From Pinguiococcus pyrenoidosus (Eukaryota > Sar > Pinguiophyceae > Pinguiochrysidales > Pinguiochrysidaceae): 18,523 nt of DNA. A program made the translations under genes and the position numbers. Below are positions 1 to 9,410 of the stretch, piece by piece. The stretch spans positions 7,110 through 25,632 of the forward strand of contig JAAMXY010001157.1 in NCBI GenBank assembly GCA_019677205.1, written 5' to 3'. Under the pieces are notes generated by a model that was not told where the DNA came from, searched no databases, and saw nothing but the letters and a program-made list of their open reading frames with translations. Each line of letters opens with the position of its first letter. The first letter of the stretch is position 1.

Positions 1-645
1 CTGAGCAACCAGGCAGACCTGACCGGACAGCCTCGCCGACAGGTCTTCCAGCAAAGGAGCGAAGCTCAGAGACGACGCGCCGAAGCCGTGGCTGAAATGC
101 AGCAGCCTGCCTGCCGTCTTGGGGTCCTTCTTGCCTGCCGAGGTCTTCACGAGGCAGTGCACGAGAGTCCCGTCCTCCAGCGGCAGCAGCCGCGAGTCCG
201 GCAGCCGCACCTCCGTGGCGTCGTAGCGTCTCGGTCTGCGCAGGAGCTCCAGATGCAACACAAAGGCCAGCAAGGTCGCCGCCGCTGCCCGCAGGGCCAT
301 CATGCCGATCTCCAGCAGCGTCTTCTCGCCTTCCATCATCCGCAGCCGCACGGCGACGGCCACCACCGGCGCCAAGATGAAGGCGAGGCTCTCTGCGGGG
401 CCCAGTCGCCGATAGCCGAAGAGCCTCCTGAAGCTTTCCCGGGCGCCCGGGTCCGCCCTCTGCTCGCCGACCATGACCTGGTAGGCCTCCTTCGCTGGCG
501 GGCCCGTGCGCTGCAGGCCCTCTGCGGCCCCTGCGGCGGTTTGGCTCGCCAGCTTGGTGCCCGGCCTCTGGGCCATGGTGGCGAGCAGGCGGGGCCAATG
601 CGCCCCCAGCCCAGCCATGGCCACCGTGCTCTTGAAGAGCGCCAT
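1..645 (-). CDS. Alpha/beta hydrolase family protein, 3' part cut off by window edge
   Basis: The first in-frame ATG (645-643) opens 215 codons that run off the window at base 1 without a stop; an in-frame TAA lies upstream near 795. A second ATG at 618 is an alternative start. Visible: a polar N-terminus, two hydrophobic stretches near residues 105-145 (SLAFILAPVVAVAV and ALRAAAATLLAFVLHLELL) that may anchor or target the protein, then a beta-rich segment ending in LLHFSHGFGASSLSF. That HG-x-G-x-S pattern is the oxyanion-loop region of plant and algal alpha/beta hydrolases. The nucleophile elbow (GxSxG) and catalytic His would lie beyond the edge, so activity and substrate cannot be judged. 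The + strand frames over this stretch are antisense shadows. I am fairly sure of a real gene and moderately sure of the family. Confidence 0.72.
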   Translation of the reverse strand, partial: MALFKSTVAMAGLGAHWPRLLATMAQRPGTKLASQTAAGAAEGLQRTGPPAKEAYQVMVGEQRADPGARESFRRLFGYRRLGPAESLAFILAPVVAVAVRLRMMEGEKTLLEIGMMALRAAAATLLAFVLHLELLRRPRRYDATEVRLPDSRLLPLEDGTLVHCLVKTSAGKKDPKTAGRLLHFSHGFGASSLSFAPLLEDLSARLSGQVCLVAQ

Positions 646-1207
646 GCGGCTGTCCGGAGTCCAACAGGACCGGAAGATTCGGAGAAACGGCGGCGTCGGG
701 GCCCTCCAGACGAAGATTCCTGAAAGGATCGGGAAAGTCCAGTTCAACTGCCCTCTCCAGAGCTGTGCTGTAGCAGGATAGAACAATGATGATTATAAGA
801 ACTCGCGAAGCGATGAATCACTCCTTCCCGCTTCATCTTCGGATATCCGTTCATTCAAAAACATTTTACCATTACTGAGGTTATGTACTATATAAAACAT
901 GTACTCTGATTTGAAACCGTTCTTCGATGAGAAGCGCCATGGGGCGTTGTCGGGCTGACGTAGTGGCATGAAAGCGACGCTGCATCAGCCCTCAACCAAC
1001 AAAACTTATCAGCTTGTCACCGCCACACCTGACAAGCAACTCGCCGTTCGCCGACTTCGCCGAGACGGCCGCCGGAGCGAGGCTTCGGGGCGTCGTTTCC
1101 TCCTTTGATGTTCCTGCTTCCTACATCCAGGAGGAACGAGCGTAGATTGGATTCAGAGGCCATGCGGCTGAGGGATGAGACCTGTCCTGCACATACCTTC
1201 CTGCTTC
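646..1207. other. Intergenic region; AT-rich tract with TATATA
   Basis: About 560 bp without a supported gene. It holds the 5' flank of the hydrolase (reading left) and the 3' flank of the next gene. Bases about 780-920 are clearly AT-richer than their surroundings. They contain the self-complementary TATATA at 889-894, flanked by two copies of ATGTAC (883-888 and 899-904), roughly 245 bp upstream of the hydrolase ATG. It could be a core promoter, but the spacing is long and no transcript start can be seen. Confidence 0.4.
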
Positions 1208-2270
1208 TTACTCCGTGCGGGCTTCGCAGGCGCTGGCGTATTTCGATCCCATGACGAACTGGTAGTTCATCATACGATCCCTGTCCAAAGCATCATCTCT
1301 CATTAAGTCACCGACCACGCCATCTCGCCATCTCGCCATCTCGCCAAGTCAATAGGGGAAGCACGCACCTGATATCGGGCAGCGTGCCGGTGGGCGTTCC
1401 TCTGTTCAGGAGGTTCCCCTCGTCGTCGACAAGCACAAAGCTCGAGAACTCCTCGTTCTCCGCCGATCCCGGGCACCACACCAGCTTGAAGGCCACTCGC
1501 GAGCGGAATTGCACATGGGCCACATCCTGCGGAGGATCCCGGTTGCAGCCCATCATGCACGTGCTCCAGGAGCCACCGGGCCCCAACTCCGGGTCGCTGG
1601 CGATGCGGATGCCGGCACCCAGGGGATTGCGAAACGCGATGCCCTGTGCAGCCCAAAGACCAAGAATAAACGCTTAGAGCTGCTGCCGCAGAACTTGTGC
1701 CGTGCTCCTTCGGTCTGCACCTCGACGCGGCCTTCGTTCTCGTTGTCAGACTGCTCGTCAAGCATGGTGGTCAGGTCGCAGTGGTTGGCGTCGTTGAAAC
1801 TGTGGCCGGTGTAGCCCTGTCCCGGCCGCGCCGTCGGCAGGTCTCTCAGACCTCCGGCCCACAGAACAAGTCTCCGGACCTACGGAGACACCTCTCTGTA
1901 AGTCGCGCCAGTAGCAAGAAACCTACCGCGGCGGCAGCAGTACCTCTTCCCAGTCTCCGGAGAGCTGTTCTTCGCTCAGACTCAGCACCCTTTCGTGCAC
2001 GTTCCGCAGGCGCTCCACCGCCGTTCCCGGGTACTACACATCCCGAAGCGCGTCGCATCTCTTGTGTGAGCAGGAAGACAGGAGGGACGCACGGGAAAAC
2101 GGTGAATGCACCTCCGGGTCGACCTCCATAGCTGTCGCAGACGTGGCGTAGAGGCAGGGACCCAGGATCGTGGGCGCCAGAAGCGTCGTGCGCAGCACTG
2201 CTTGGTAGCGAGACACCGGCCTTCCCAGGGAGAGCGACAGGAGTCCAGCAGTGGTCAGCGCCGCGAGCAT
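1208..2270 (-). CDS. Conserved protein of unknown function with signal/lumen-type leader, 251 aa
   Basis: Five exons on the minus strand: 2270-2112, 2033-1944, 1879-1721, 1643-1369 and 1280-1208, joined by GT-AG introns of 78, 64, 77 and 88 bp. All phases match and the frame ends in TAA (1210-1208). The leader (residues 1-47) has a hydrophobic start, then SRYQAVLRTTLLAP, and ends in ATSATA before MEVDPE. The AxA motif after a basic-hydrophobic stretch resembles a thylakoid-lumen or secretory cleavage site. The mature part contains GDWEE, LVLWAGGLRDL, GYTGHSFNDANHCDL, GIAFRNPLGAG, GPGGSWSTCMMGCN and NRGTPTG, which look strongly constrained. I believe I have seen this motif set in algal and plant proteins of unknown function but cannot name the family. 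Exon 2 could instead end at a GTAGGT donor joined to an acceptor at 1835-1840, changing about ten residues. Confidence 0.72.
1319..1350. repeat. 8-bp tandem repeat in an intron
   Basis: Three exact copies of GCCATCTC (1319-1342) are followed by a decayed fourth, GCCAAGTC. The repeat lies wholly inside the last intron (1281-1368) of the lumen-leader gene, so it does not alter the protein. Confidence 0.85.
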
Positions 2271-2654
2271 CTTGTGCCCCCCGTGGCGCCACAGCAGCGC
2301 GCCGCAAGGTGAACGCCGCAGAACGCACAGGATCGAAAAGGGAATGGGGGATGACAACAAGCGCAACGAGAAGAACAAAAAAGACAATCGGAGAACCAGA
2401 AAACCAGGGAATGGGTCGGACAACCATGCACGTCCGTTGGGTGCGGTCGTGTGTCGAGCACTTTGGTGCGGGGCAGCGAATGCGTGCGCTTGCGTAGCGT
2501 CCTCTCACACGGACAGGCATGAGAAAAGAGAGACAAAAAGGGAAGAGGGGGCGGAAACACAACCGCATTGTTACTTAGTTGCCCAACCGAAGAAACGCTT
2601 GGCACAAGTTGAGGTTTTCCAGCGGGACATGACGCAGCTACGAACTCCCTATGC
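2271..2654. other. Intergenic spacer between two minus-strand genes
   Basis: This 384-bp stretch lies between the SFT2 stop (2657-2655) and the start of the lumen-leader gene (2270). On the minus strand it contains pyrimidine-rich tracts near 2340-2410. I see no conserved reading frame, TATA element or RNA gene. A minus frame with an ATG at 2568 crosses it, but it runs through the downstream gene in the wrong frame. Confidence 0.45.
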
Positions 2655-3711
2655 TTACTCGAAGAATCCCGGGCACTTGTCACAGCCGCAAAATCGGCGG
2701 CAGTAGTCCTTCTGGATCCGCGCCATGAACGGAATCTGAGAGATGCAGAACCAGATGTAGGAAAGATCTGCGGGGAGGACCGAGAGAGGTAAAGAGCCCA
2801 AAGCGGCGAGTAAGTCACTGGGAATTCCTGGGGAGAGACGTCCGCAAAGCGGGCGGCGTCGCTGCACATATGTATATACATGCCAATATACAAACTTACA
2901 CTGAACGAAAAGCATGAGCACGATGACGCCGATTCGCGCCCCATTGTCCATGTCTGTGGAGGGAAGGCCAAAGCCGTGAGACGTCACTGGAGATCGGAGC
3001 ACCGGCGCTTCTACGGTTCGGCCTTACCTTCGTAAAAGACCACGAACAGCGTGAAGAAAATGGATAGGAGGTAGAAGGACGTGGCGCCCCAGTGGTACTT
3101 GTCGAAGGCGATTCTGCAGAACTTCTTCGGCGTGGACAGCAGCATGGAGCCCACGAGAGCGATGACGTGCGCGAAGGTGAACGGAATCACGAACTCCTCA
3201 GGTCGGCCTTCCAGCACCGACACGATGAGCGCCAAGGTGCCGATGGACAGGCAGAACGCGATGAGGAGGCAGAACAGCCAGCCGCCGATGCGGTACTTCC
3301 ACGGAATCTTGTCACAGCCCAATCCATCGCAGACCGTATCTAGAAACCCATCGACAGCGCGTGAGAGAGTGACCCAAGAGACCCTCAATTCGCACACATG
3401 AGACGGTCTACGCGGTGTCGCGTTGCGGCGAACGCCGTGGCGAAGAGACGCAACGCACCGTAGACGGTCGGCTCCTTCTCCTGCAGTCCCACCGCCTGGA
3501 GACCCTTGTCGATCGTGGACGGAGGCGCCTTCTTGGGCCCGAATAGCCCACCAGCCTCCGCTTTGCTTTGGCTCTCCTCGTCGCCGCCGAGAATGGAGGA
3601 GAAAAGGCCTCGTTCGCTCTCTTTCTTCGGCGCCGCGCTGCTGCCGAACCAACTCTCCGACGCAGAGGTCTCCTTTGGGGCCTCCTTGGAACTGCCGCCG
3701 AAGTTGAACAT
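2655..3711 (-). CDS. SFT2: SFT2-family vesicle transport membrane protein, 243 aa
   Basis: Four exons: 3711-3459, 3339-3028, 2953-2900 and 2767-2655. Introns are 119, 74 and 132 bp, all phase 1, and the gene ends in TAA. SFT2 proteins are tetra-spanning membrane proteins of the late Golgi involved in fusion of endosome-derived vesicles. Four hydrophobic segments are visible at about residues 105-127, 134-152, 168-187 and 194-219. Order and loops match the family: a short loop with FTFAHVIALVGSMLLSTPKK (compare the family's FYTFGN.ASIGSTIFLMGP.K), and SYIWFCISQIPF before a basic tail. The cytosolic N-terminus (about 100 residues) is longer than in the animal SFT2D2 I compare it with; it is Ser/Lys/Glu-rich with MFNFGG and GLFGPKK. 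The C-terminus is Cys-rich (229, 233, 235, 238). The first donor was chosen because GTGCGT gives a phase-compatible join. The start region is shared with the divergent phosphatase gene. Confidence 0.85.
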
Positions 3712-4243
3712 GTTGGCTAAAGACGCGCGCGCGCGGATGCGCCGTTTAAACGTGTGGAAACGGCGCGTCCTTTCTTTAGGAACGCGGAAGACGTCGGCGC
3801 CCAATGTGGGCTTCCTATGCAGTCCCCCGGAAAGATAGGCGGCGGAGGGCCAATGGCGGCGGTAAAAGATATCACTTGCAAGTGCACTGACCAATGGTGG
3901 GCGTCAGGGCCTTGCTCAACGACAACATTGAGCGAATCCAGCCTCGCGTCCAATCAAGCTACGTTGGAGATTCCCAGGAGCGAACCACATTGGGTGACAT
4001 CCTCCGGTAAAGGATTCCATCCCGCAGATTCCCTCTTGGGCGTGCGTAGCATGGCGTGGCAGCGCCGAGTGTACCCAGGTACTCTTTCTGGGGGTTCCCG
4101 CCATTTCCCTTTTGGAGTTCGGACGAGGTTTCGGTTTGTCGCCGCTCTGACAAGCACTGCGCCGTTGCGCTGAGTGCCTCGCGCACGTCGTGCGGCGCGC
4201 AAGCTCTCGAGGGCTCGCGTCACCGGCGGGAGAGACCAGGGCC
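3712..4243. promoter_or_regulatory. Divergent promoter region with CCAAT-box cluster
   Basis: This 532-bp region separates the SFT2 start (minus, 3711) from the 5-phosphatase start (plus, 4244) and must hold both promoters. CCAAT occurs on the + strand at 3801-3805, 3850-3854, 3891-3895 and 3950-3954, and in reverse (ATTGG) at 3989-3993. Spacing is roughly 40-60 bp. CCAAT is the NF-Y core; NF-Y is general to eukaryotes, but binding here is inference. No TATA box is evident. Small open frames on both strands here show no family features. Confidence 0.5.
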
Positions 4244-7200
4244 ATGAGCTCTTCGTCGGAGGTGCTGCTGTCCGGAACGGTGCAGATCTTCGGCCCGGAG
4301 AAGAGCGCCTCCCGACGACTTTGCTTGGATCTGGGCGCCAGACTGAAGGTGTTTGACGCCCGCTCCATATGTCTTCTTGATGAATACCAGCTCGGCCTGG
4401 TGTCTGCAGTCGTGAGCGCCAAGGCGTCGCCGCGCAGCGATGTGCGCTTCCGGATTCTGGTCACCGTGAAGCGCCATGGAGTGCCCAAAGTGCTGCACTT
4501 CGGCGTCGCGGACTTGCAGACCCACAACGAGTGGCTGCGGGCGCTCCAGGGCATGCTGTACTTGCTCAAGTATGGCCAGCAAGAGTCCGTCAAGGACGAC
4601 ATCCTCGCGGCGGGCTTGGACTTGTCCTTTGAGGACCGCACCGTCGACGACGAGCTGGAGGGCTCCGACGACGGCTCCACGATAGTCACGCAGGACGTCC
4701 GCGACGCCGCGGCCTCGGTGGATCTCAAGCGCAGCTCCATCACGTACTTGTACTCGGACAAGGCGGTGCGCGGCACCGGCAATGATACCTCGCAGGCGCA
4801 GAAGCGCATGGCGCTGGACAACGCCACTGACGTTGTGCGCGCCGGCTTCCTGGAGAAGCGAGGCCGCCTCAACAAGGCGTACAAGAAGCGCTGGATCGTG
4901 CTGCGGCGCGACGGCAGCATGGAGTACTTTGCGCAGCCCGTCAGGTCGCAACCGAGCAGTCCGGTCACCAGCCCGACCGCCAAGGACGCCACGGGGAAGA
5001 GCAAGCTCTTGGCGTCCTCTGCGGACGAGTCCAAGGCCCAGCAGTCGCTGGGGTCGCTCTCGGCGAGGGGCGCGCGCCTGGTCCGCTCGCTTGCGAACGA
5101 AAAGGAGTTCGAGATCGTGACCAAGGACCGCACCTGGGCGTTCCGGTGCCGGGATGCCGGCGAGAAGTCCCGCTGGCTCACCAGCCTCGACTCCATCGGC
5201 GTTCTGGCGAGCGAGGCGGCAGCTCGCACGACCAAGAGCACGCTCCTGCAGAAGGCCTTTCCCACCGCCGAGCCGGAAGGGCGGCGCAGTGACGAGGCCC
5301 CCTACGACCGGCTGACCGAAGCAAGGGAAGCGCTGCAGGAATCGAAGGAGGACGATGACGTTTCCCTGCTAAACGAGGCTGTTGACACCGGCTGTCTCCC
5401 GGAGCGGCGGGGATTCCCCGATCGGTACCTCAGCCAAAGGCTGCGGCACGGGGCCAGCGAGCGGTCTGGGCAGCCGCAGGACACGAAGATCGGACCGAGC
5501 CAGGCAAGCGTCGTCAAGCTGGTCCAGAATCTCAACATCAACGCCGGCAGAAGGGCGAGTCTTCAGTGGCAGGCAACCCAGATCGCCTCCCGCCCCCCGC
5601 TCCGGAAGGCTTGCTTCCAGCCGCAAGCCGGAGAGGCGGCCTCGGAGGCCATCGAGATTGTCATCATGTCCTGGAATCTGAACGCCAAGCTCCCCCAGCC
5701 GGCGGATCTGCTGTTCATGAAGAGCCTCCGGGACGCGGGCGTCGTCGTCGTTGGAGTGCAGGAGAGTCAGCAGGCTTCGGTGCTTGCGACGGATCTGCGC
5801 GGTCAGTACACCCTGTGGCAGGAGATGCTCATCGCTTCTCTGGGCCGGAAGTTTGTCCCGGTCGTAAGCCGTCTACTCGGCGCGATTCACTTGATTGTGT
5901 TCGTGTCCGAGGCCAAGCTGCACTTGATCAGCGGCATTCACGCTGGCGTGCTGCCCTGCGGGGTAGGGAACGTCGGCGTGAACAAGGGCGCAGTCGGTGT
6001 CAGCATGCGAATCGCTCAGAAGCACGTCTGCTTCGTGACCGCGCACCTCGCCGCGGGGCAAGGGAAAGTTCGGGAGCGCAATGCCAATCTCTCGCGGATC
6101 TTCAAGCTCCTGCCCGACCAGATGATTCCAATCTGGGCCAGGACGCTGAACACCATCTCGAGCCAGAACGTCAAGGTCCAAGGAGACAAGTTCAGCATGC
6201 ACCTGCCTCAAGCCAAAATACGCAAAGGTGAGCCCCGTCGCATTCAGCTATGCCCCGCGATGAAGTGTGGCCCGCGCGGTCTCACGGGAGTTGCCTCGTC
6301 GCCCGCGTCCTAGGCTTGGGCCTGAACAGAAAGCTCGAGGAGGACTGGAACGCCACGCACAAGATCATCAACACCGAAGAGGTCATCCAACGACAACGGC
6401 AGCGGCCGAACATCCGGAGCGAGCGCCTGTCTGCGCAGCGGATCAGCACGTTCATCACGGAACCGATCAGAAAGATACAGTCGACGGAGCAGATCTTTCA
6501 AGCAGGCATCAAGCACGCCATCAAAGGGCTGGCGGGCAGGAGGAGCGTCGGGTCGATCAAGGACATCGAGAAGGAAGCGTCCATCCGCGATGCCGCCGCC
6601 TCGTCCTCGGACATCCTCGCCACGCACACCGTCCTGTTCGGGTACAACAGCTACGACTTGGACGGGGTCTCCGGAGAGTCGGCCGAGGAGCAGGAGCGCC
6701 TGAGCCTGCAGGGTTCGTGCTTCCGTCTTTCTCCTCCTCCCTCCATTCCCCCTTTTCTGTTCCGAGCCGTCGGCGAGCCACTGCGTCACGAAAATCAGCC
6801 CTCGCTGACCCGTCGTTCTCGACATCTCCCGCAGGCGAGCGCGTGCTCTTCGAGGGCCCGCTATCGAAAAGGCCGCGGCACCAGATGGGCGTCAGCGCTG
6901 CCTTGGGCAGGTGGAACCGGAAGAGGTTCTTCCTCACTCCCACGCGGATCGCGTACGCCGAGATGAGCGACACCGCGCAAACGGATCCTGCAGCCACGCA
7001 GAAGCACGCCAAGCACCAAAGATACACGGTCAAGGGGAGCTACGACATCAGCGAATCGACGCTTTGCGCATCTCTGAGTTCCAAAGAAGCTCAGGGAAGG
7101 GAGTTCGTCTTTCGGCTGTCCGAAAGGGAAAGCGTGCGAAGAGCTGGTACGAGACACCTGTAAGCCGTCGGCGCTGATCCACTCTCACATGCGGCCGCCA

Positions 7201-9237
7201 GGTGATCCCTCCAGCGGTGCCACCTTCTCCGAAGTCAAGCCCCTGTACTTGCAAGCTTCCTCCGAAGAAGAGCGGCAAGATTGGGTGCTGGCCATCTGCG
7301 GTGCCATCGGGAAGTTGTTGCAGCACAACCTTGCGCAGCTGGGCGACGCGGAGGCCGACAGGGCCGATCAGAAGATCTCTTTCTCGAGCCTGAAGCTCAC
7401 GGGTCCCGGATACGACTACGACGACGAGGACCGCGAGGAGAAGACCTTCCTCTCCCTGCGGCGTGGCCATACCACTGGTGGCGATGATCGCGTTAGTCTC
7501 TTGCAAGCCGAAGCGAGCTCTGCTCGAGATGCCTTCCGCGGTCTGCGATCGTACTCCGAGTCGGACAAGGACCTGTCTCACACGCGCTCGTCGAACAGCA
7601 TGTATTCGGCGGCGTCTTCGGCGTCTGTGCGTGCCCGCAAGAGCCCTTCGGAAGTCTTTGTGGAGAGGTTTGACGCGTGCTTTTTCTTCGGGGACCTGAA
7701 CTACCGAGTTGAGCTCGAGAAAGGCACGACCGAGGCCGTGATTGCCCTGAGCGAGCTACAGCGCGAGCGAGAGGTGACTTACACTGATGACGACGACGAG
7801 GACGACGAGCAGCCGCCGAGAACGCACACGCCCTTCGCGAGTCAACGGAAGACTTGCTTCGCGGAGGACCTCATAAAGAACGAGGACCTCCTGCTCCGTC
7901 TCTCGCGAGCGGCTTCGAATGCCGGATCAAGCGTTGAGTCCTCGACAAGCTTCCATTTCGCACCGCATTGGACGCGAGGGGACTCCGTGGGTCTCGAAGC
8001 CTGGCCAAGCCGGATCCGTCGGAGGCGCGCAGAAGTGCGGAGCTGCCCAGAGAAGGGGGACGAGGACGACTTCTTCTCCGTCATAGTCAAGGTATGCCCC
8101 TTTCTCTTCTCCAACTGTGGCACCTGGCGGGCGACTTCACGGTGTGCTTTCTGCCTTCTCTTCTTCTACCTTTGTCGACGCAGGAGGAGGCCTGGACACC
8201 TAGGCAAGACTACCTCGAAGTTTCTCGCCAGAGCTTGCGTCGCCTTGAGAAGGCGATGGCAAGTTACGGATGCTACGAGTACATGTCGTACGGGCAGAGC
8301 GCACTCTTCAGCTTGGATAAAGGGAACGCTTTCAGGGTAAGGCCATGCTGAGAACGGCTTCCAAGGCTTCCAAGGCTTCCAAGGCTTCCAAGGCTTCCAA
8401 GGCTTCCAAGGCTTCCAAGGCTTCCAAGGTGCCAGCAGCGCGCATAGACCTAACTTCGCCTCCCACGCATACAGTTCGATATGCTCGACTTGCGGACGGG
8501 GAGCTCCAGGCAAGGGTCGTTTCGGGAGGAGTCACACGACGGCTTCGAGCATAATGCCGAGGCGCAGACCGAGAGCCGGATGAAGCTCTCGGTGCTGAAC
8601 CAGCCTGTTCAGGACCAGAAAGAAACGAAAGAGAGCCATTGGGCTACGGAACCGATCCCTTCGCAGAACACGTCGACGTCGTCGATACAGGACGAAGACG
8701 CGCTGCTGTCCATGCAGGAAGCGGCCGATCCGTCAGACGTGGTGAATATTCGCGATGGAGACACGCTGCCGAAGTCTCTACGAGTCGCGCTCAGCCAGGA
8801 GCTCCTCGATCAGATCTCTTCGCGCATGCACGACGCGGACCACGGTCAGCTCGACTCGGTCGACATGCTCGAGCTGCTGCTTGCCTTTGATCAACTTCGG
8901 GCGCAAAAGTACGTATGGCTGCAGGATGCGTGGCAAAGCATGCATGAGTTGACAATGCCCCATCGACAGGAGCGCGGGCAACATCCTCAAGGGCTGGCAG
9001 GAGGGCCAGATTACCTTCCCGCCAAGCTACAAGTTCGATCCGTACACCAAGCGCCACGACACGTCCAAAAAGAGTCGCGTTCCGAGCTGGACGGATCGCG
9101 TGCTTTTCTCCCACCAGACCGCCGAGTCGAGCGAAGACTCCGCGCCGCCGTTGGAGCTCCTTGGCTATGCGTCCGTCGAGCAAGCATTCCACTCCGACCA
9201 CCGCCCCGTGATAGCGAGATTCCGGCTTGAGCTTTGA
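4244..9237 (+). CDS. Inositol-polyphosphate 5-phosphatase with three PH-like domains and a split catalytic domain, ~1479 aa
   Basis: Seven exons: 4244-6227, 6314-6712, 6835-7146, 7202-8091, 8184-8336, 8475-8908 and 8970-9237. GT-AG introns are 86, 122, 55, 92, 138 and 61 bp; phases agree and it ends in TGA. ATG 4244 is the first ATG (the frame extends upstream only from GTG). The enzyme should remove the 5-phosphate of phosphoinositides at membranes. Order: PH-like 1 (about 5-115), canonical PH 2 (about 196-320; AGFLEKRG, KKRWIVLRRDG), catalytic start (about 470; MSWNLNAK), GVQES (about 504), TAHLAAG (about 597), PH 3 (about 795-937; GRWNRKRFFLTP to ERQDWVLAI), FFFGDLNYR (about 1060), FDQLRAQK (about 1386), ITFPPSYKFD, PSWTDRVLF (about 1429) and SDHRPV (about 1466). 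All catalytic signatures are intact. Catalytic motifs normally within about 300-350 residues span about 1000 because of two insertions. An acidic run, TDDDDEDDE, lies in the second. Confidence 0.88.
8356..8427. repeat. 9-bp minisatellite, eight exact copies, intronic
   Basis: Eight perfect copies of GGCTTCCAA occupy 72 bp inside intron 5 (8337-8474) of the 5-phosphatase gene. Read in one + frame the unit encodes Ala-Ser-Lys, but the exon-5 frame reaches TGA before the array, so retention would truncate the protein rather than insert the repeat. The perfect identity suggests recent expansion. Confidence 0.93.
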
Positions 9238-9410
9238 GCTCCGGAAGAGCAGCACGGCGACAGTTCACGAGACACGTAGATCCGTACGAAATGCACGCAA
9301 TTGGCAATAGAGAAGAAGAAGATCACGGAAGCAGCAAGTGCGCTTCATAGAAAAGATAAAAAAACTAAACTAGAATTGATACATCGGAACAAGGTATCAT
9401 GAACGCAGCA
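9238..9410. other. Convergent 3' intergenic spacer
   Basis: A 173-bp gap separates the phosphatase TGA (9235-9237) from the SEL1L-like stop (9413-9411, minus). It includes an A-rich tract at about 9345-9385 that may serve 3'-end formation of one or both genes. There is no AATAAA match I would rely on. Confidence 0.4.

Noticed and set aside
88-723. 211-codon open frame on the plus strand
   Set aside because: It is antisense to the alpha/beta hydrolase frame, which carries recognisable motifs; the plus frame is Gln/Arg/Pro-rich noise.
1846-2568. 240-codon minus frame with a hydrophobic N-terminus and a real ATG
   Set aside because: It reads through introns of the lumen-leader gene in a different frame; its hydrophobicity comes from pyrimidine-rich intergenic DNA, and the spliced frame is far better patterned.
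3916-5265. 449-codon open frame on the minus strand
   Set aside because: It is antisense to the PH-domain exon of the 5-phosphatase, is Ser/Arg-rich without domains, and follows from GC-rich codon structure on the other strand.
8345-8554. Short ORF with (Ala-Ser-Lys)n repeats
   Set aside because: It is produced by the 9-bp minisatellite inside an intron; no splice form joins it to the phosphatase frame without a stop.
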